Positions 61,574 through 64,000 of a stretch of DNA of 64,000 bases are shown in pieces. Within the stretch, counting starts at the first letter, position 1; the number at the start of each line of letters is the position of its first letter. The stretch is from JAHJKV01 sp963678135 (GTDB taxonomy: Bacteria > Desulfobacterota > Desulfovibrionia > Desulfovibrionales > Desulfovibrionaceae). The stretch lies in NCBI GenBank assembly GCA_963678135.1, contig OY782667.1:1116001-1180000 (forward strand). The letters run 5' to 3'. A program made the translations under genes and the position numbers. The notes under the pieces were generated by a model that did not search any database, was not told where the DNA came from, and saw only the letters and a list, made by a program, of their open reading frames with translations.

Positions 61574-62842
61574 CTAGAGTCCAAAATGCTTGAGGATAAT
61601 TTGGCCTGTGTCTCTGAGCAAATGTGCTTGTTCTCCTTGGCTATCAAAAAAGAGAGCTCCGTTTGCAGTGTGTGTTCCAAAACGGCCAAAATGCCCAAAA
61701 ACTTCTTGGCGATTAAATTTTGCTTTGAGCTCAAAACCGGCATTTGCTTCACAGATAAGATCAGGGGCTAGTCCGGTTGGCGTAGTACCATATAGTTCTT
61801 CTTTGAGAAAAATTTTCTTAAATACCGGCTGACCTTGCCAACGTAGCAGCATGAGTTCCTCTATAAGTTTTGGGAGAAGAGGTGCGAGTTCCAGCCTTTG
61901 GTATTGAGCTTTGGGAAAAGTTTCTTTGCAATGCAGATAAATACGCCCGGGATCCAAAGCAAAGGCTGTTGTTTGCGGAGCAATATGCGAAGCATCCCAT
62001 TCCGAAGCAGGAGAAGCATGTAAGATAAGATGAGCATGTTGTTTCAGCCAGACATTGATATCGACTTCGATTTTTAAGTTACAAAAACCGTGGTCAGCAA
62101 GGACTAAAAGTCTTTTTGGTTCAGGAAGTGCCTTATAACGAGAAAAGAATTGCCCAATAAGAGTATCCCAGTCACGCAAAAAGGCGAGTAAATCGTGGTG
62201 TAAGGGATGGTGTGCGTCCAAAACAGCAGGTAAGAAAAAGTGAAACAAGCGATCTGTTTCCGTGAGCACAAAGATAAAAAGATCCCATTCAAGGTCAGGC
62301 CACAGTAAATCAAGAGCATGACTTCGTGAGGCAAGGGTTTTTCGCAGTTCTTGCAGTAAATAGTCTGAATCTGAAGCACCGCGCAGAGTATCAGCTTCTA
62401 AAAGATAATCACCTAATGCACTGGCAAGAAACCGGGGATATACAGCCTGATGTATATCTGTTGCCACAAAGCCGGAAATCATCATACCTCGCAAGGAACG
62501 CGCAGGAAAAGTCGTAGGGAGGTTGATACTTTTACTTATTTTAGCACGCTGCCCCAAGGAATCGAAAAGAGTAGGACAGGCAACCTGAGTGAAATTATTG
62601 ATGAAAAGTTGGTATGTTTGAGGATTGATACTGGTAAATCCATAAATACCATGCTTTTCAGGGCCTTTGCCTGTAAAAAAAGAGGTCCAATTTACAGGAG
62701 AAAGCTCTGGAAGCTCGGAACGAAGAGTTCCAGCTTGTGTCGTTATAGTGGCGAGATTTGGGCAATGCGGAGCAAGGAAATTCGCAATATCCAGAGAAAG
62801 TCCGTCCAGTCCAAGTACGCACAGTCTGGAGCGAGCAGTCAC
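61574..62842 (-). CDS. Alkaline phosphatase superfamily hydrolase (type I phosphodiesterase/nucleotide pyrophosphatase-like)
   Basis: The protein has 422 residues. LCVLGLDGLSLDIA gives the first metal Asp, LSPVNWTSFFTGKGPEKHGIYGF the nucleophile (Ser/Thr) region and the conserved His-Gly, FVLTETDRLFHFF the middle metal site, and LVLADHGF the late Asp-His pair. The superfamily includes phosphodiesterases and phosphoglycerol transferases. The substrate is unknown. No clear signal peptide was seen. The start overlaps the DUF2156 gene by 4 bp. Confidence 0.85.
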   Translation of the reverse strand: MTARSRLCVLGLDGLSLDIANFLAPHCPNLATITTQAGTLRSELPELSPVNWTSFFTGKGPEKHGIYGFTSINPQTYQLFINNFTQVACPTLFDSLGQRAKISKSINLPTTFPARSLRGMMISGFVATDIHQAVYPRFLASALGDYLLEADTLRGASDSDYLLQELRKTLASRSHALDLLWPDLEWDLFIFVLTETDRLFHFFLPAVLDAHHPLHHDLLAFLRDWDTLIGQFFSRYKALPEPKRLLVLADHGFCNLKIEVDINVWLKQHAHLILHASPASEWDASHIAPQTTAFALDPGRIYLHCKETFPKAQYQRLELAPLLPKLIEELMLLRWQGQPVFKKIFLKEELYGTTPTGLAPDLICEANAGFELKAKFNRQEVFGHFGRFGTHTANGALFFDSQGEQAHLLRDTGQIILKHFGL

Positions 62843-63732
62843 GAAATAACGGCCTTGAATTTTTTGAGGAAAAATTTTGGATTATAGCTCATTTTTGCTT
62901 TTCTTAAGCCTGCATCCCCTAAATCCTGCTCGCGGTTGACATAAGGAATATAGGTCACTTCTTTTTCCAAAAACATCTGGTTAATGGCTTGGTATATGCC
63001 TTTGAAAAAAGTATTGCCTTTTTCAAAATGTATAACCACGGAGTCTGCGCCGACAGGTTCAGCAATGGTATAGGCTACGACTTTTCCTTCAATGCGGAGC
63101 GCAGCACCGCGTAGTGTAGGGATTTGATCCCAGCTTTGAAGGACACGAGTTATGGCTGTATTTTCCGCAAGCAAGGCAGGGGAAGGATTTTTTTCTTCAA
63201 ACCATTTAAGCCAATCAGCTTGCATAACAAGGACTTCTTCTACACACTCCAAACCCATGGGAGAATAGTTTGATACATATTTTGTTGAAAATTGTTTGAG
63301 TAAATTTTTTTTCTTATGAAAGCGATTGCCTTTGAGTTCTGTAAGTTCGCGTACATCATATATGTAATCCCAATGATCACGGCAGGCGTTGAGGCTTATG
63401 TTTTTTTGAAACGCTGCATCCCAGAGATCGGCTAAATATTCAGGGATTCTTGTAAATTCTTTTGCAGAGCGTATAAAAGGACAGTTCGCCCAGTCATAAT
63501 GATCCCACGGCCCAAGTGGAGCCCAATACACAGCGTGTTTGCCATGAGTCTGTGCTGTTTGGCGCAGCCAGCATATCCCGTCTTGAAAAGCCCATTCAAG
63601 GGCATAGTGTTTCGCCCAGCCCCAAATATTTGCAAAAGCATAGTCTGATGTGGGTATTTGGGGACAGGAGGAAAGAATACTATTATATTCGGCTTGCCGT
63701 TCTAAAGAGATTTGTTCAAATTTAAGCTGCAT
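62839..63732 (-). CDS. DUF2156 protein (phosphatidylglycerol lysyltransferase C-terminal-like)
   Basis: The protein has 297 residues with a double GNAT-like fold. Signs: SDYAFANIWGWAKHY near the start, KGNRFHKKKNLLKQF, RIEGKVVAYTIAEPVG, the segment VVIHFEKGNTFFKGIYQAINQMF, and the end LGDAGLRKAKMSYNP. It corresponds to the soluble part of MprF-like aminoacyl-lipid synthases without the membrane flippase. In this family it may transfer an aminoacyl group to a lipid or another acceptor; the exact reaction is unknown. Starts and stops overlap both neighbours. Confidence 0.85.
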   Translation of the reverse strand: MQLKFEQISLERQAEYNSILSSCPQIPTSDYAFANIWGWAKHYALEWAFQDGICWLRQTAQTHGKHAVYWAPLGPWDHYDWANCPFIRSAKEFTRIPEYLADLWDAAFQKNISLNACRDHWDYIYDVRELTELKGNRFHKKKNLLKQFSTKYVSNYSPMGLECVEEVLVMQADWLKWFEEKNPSPALLAENTAITRVLQSWDQIPTLRGAALRIEGKVVAYTIAEPVGADSVVIHFEKGNTFFKGIYQAINQMFLEKEVTYIPYVNREQDLGDAGLRKAKMSYNPKFFLKKFKAVIS

Positions 63733-64000
63733 TAACTGTTCCTTTGTTTGCGCTTGATCAGGCTAAAGCGTGACCAATCATAGCAGTGATAAATATAGAA
63801 GATGATTCCGGCTTGAGCAAATTGGGAAGCAAACATGGCAATCCAGATGCCTTCGGAAGACTGCATTGTATGATGCCCTAAAAACCATGCAAGAGGCAGA
63901 CGCACGAACCAGATAGCAGAACCAAAGATTGCCAAGTTAAGGATTGTGGCACCGGCACCACTCAAAGCTCCGCCTAGAAGCATTGAAGTTACGGTAAAGG
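63732..64000 (-). CDS. MATE family efflux transporter, C-terminal end (partial)
   Basis: The frame is open to the right edge, about 89 codons. The C-terminal helices and loops look like MATE proteins: FTVTSMLLGGALSGAGATIL followed by IWFVRLPLAWFLG and EGIWIAMFASQF, and a basic tail. MATE proteins export drugs or metabolites by sodium or proton antiport. The stop overlaps the start of the DUF2156 gene, so the three genes form one operon. Confidence 0.78.
   Translation of the reverse strand, partial: FTVTSMLLGGALSGAGATILNLAIFGSAIWFVRLPLAWFLGHHTMQSSEGIWIAMFASQFAQAGIIFYIYHCYDWSRFSLIKRKQRNS

Overview
The window looks like chromosomal DNA from a sulfate-reducing bacterium of the Desulfovibrionaceae or a close relative, with rather AT-rich, repeat-littered intergenic DNA. 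The main evidence is the gene order ahbC-hemB-ahbD-siroheme decarboxylase-rpe, which is the siroheme-dependent heme route of Desulfovibrio. A MucR/Ros regulator, a ThiD-ThiN fusion, LpxI, RfaE2 and several sigma-54 systems agree with this. The assignment rests on gene content and protein resemblance only. No tRNA, rRNA, CRISPR array or insertion sequence was seen.

Layout. Positions 1-8.4 kb hold the end of lpxI, a NYN-domain nuclease, thiDN, a small unknown gene, a MucR regulator, a CgeB-like glycosyltransferase and a SulP-type transporter fused to zinc-ribbon, STAS and cyclic-nucleotide domains. Positions 8.4-15.3 kb hold dTDP-rhamnose genes (rfbD, rfbB, rfbC; rfbA is not present), trmL, a GT4 glycosyltransferase, mazG, cvpA, an EamA transporter and a zinc-ribbon protein. 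Positions 15.3-21.6 kb are one minus-strand block: class II aldolase, ahbC, hemB, ahbD, ahbB-like, rpe, darP. Positions 21.9-23.6 kb are a restriction island. It has an intact DpnI-type gene between a truncated adenine methyltransferase and a broken MutH/Sau3AI-like nuclease. Positions 23.8-32.5 kb hold a DUF523 protein, an MFS transporter, rfaE2, a sigma-54 activator with a dead receiver, a deacetylase-glycosyltransferase fusion, sppA and rpsA.

Positions 33-48.6 kb are the most distinctive functional region. A duplicated membrane protein is followed by a dense signalling cluster with six receiver domains, three complete histidine kinases, one kinase-like protein that keeps the phospho-histidine but lacks an ATP-binding lobe, and one NtrC-type sigma-54 activator. 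These surround a TauE/SafE permease, an unknown membrane protein and a PEP-synthase-like protein that is frameshifted here. Sigma-54 type promoter sequences precede three of the transcription units, which suggests that the NtrC-type protein may control the cluster. The likely theme is a branched phosphorelay linked to anion export and a phosphotransfer enzyme; its signal is unknown.

Positions 48.7-64 kb hold trmO, thiL, a UvrD/PcrA helicase, an 8.6-kb gene for a 2851-residue acidic RTX-type calcium-binding protein with internally duplicated segments and a Tyr/Glu-rich region, a tandem-repeat intergenic stretch, and an operon of a MATE transporter, a DUF2156 protein and an alkaline-phosphatase-superfamily hydrolase that runs to the window edge.
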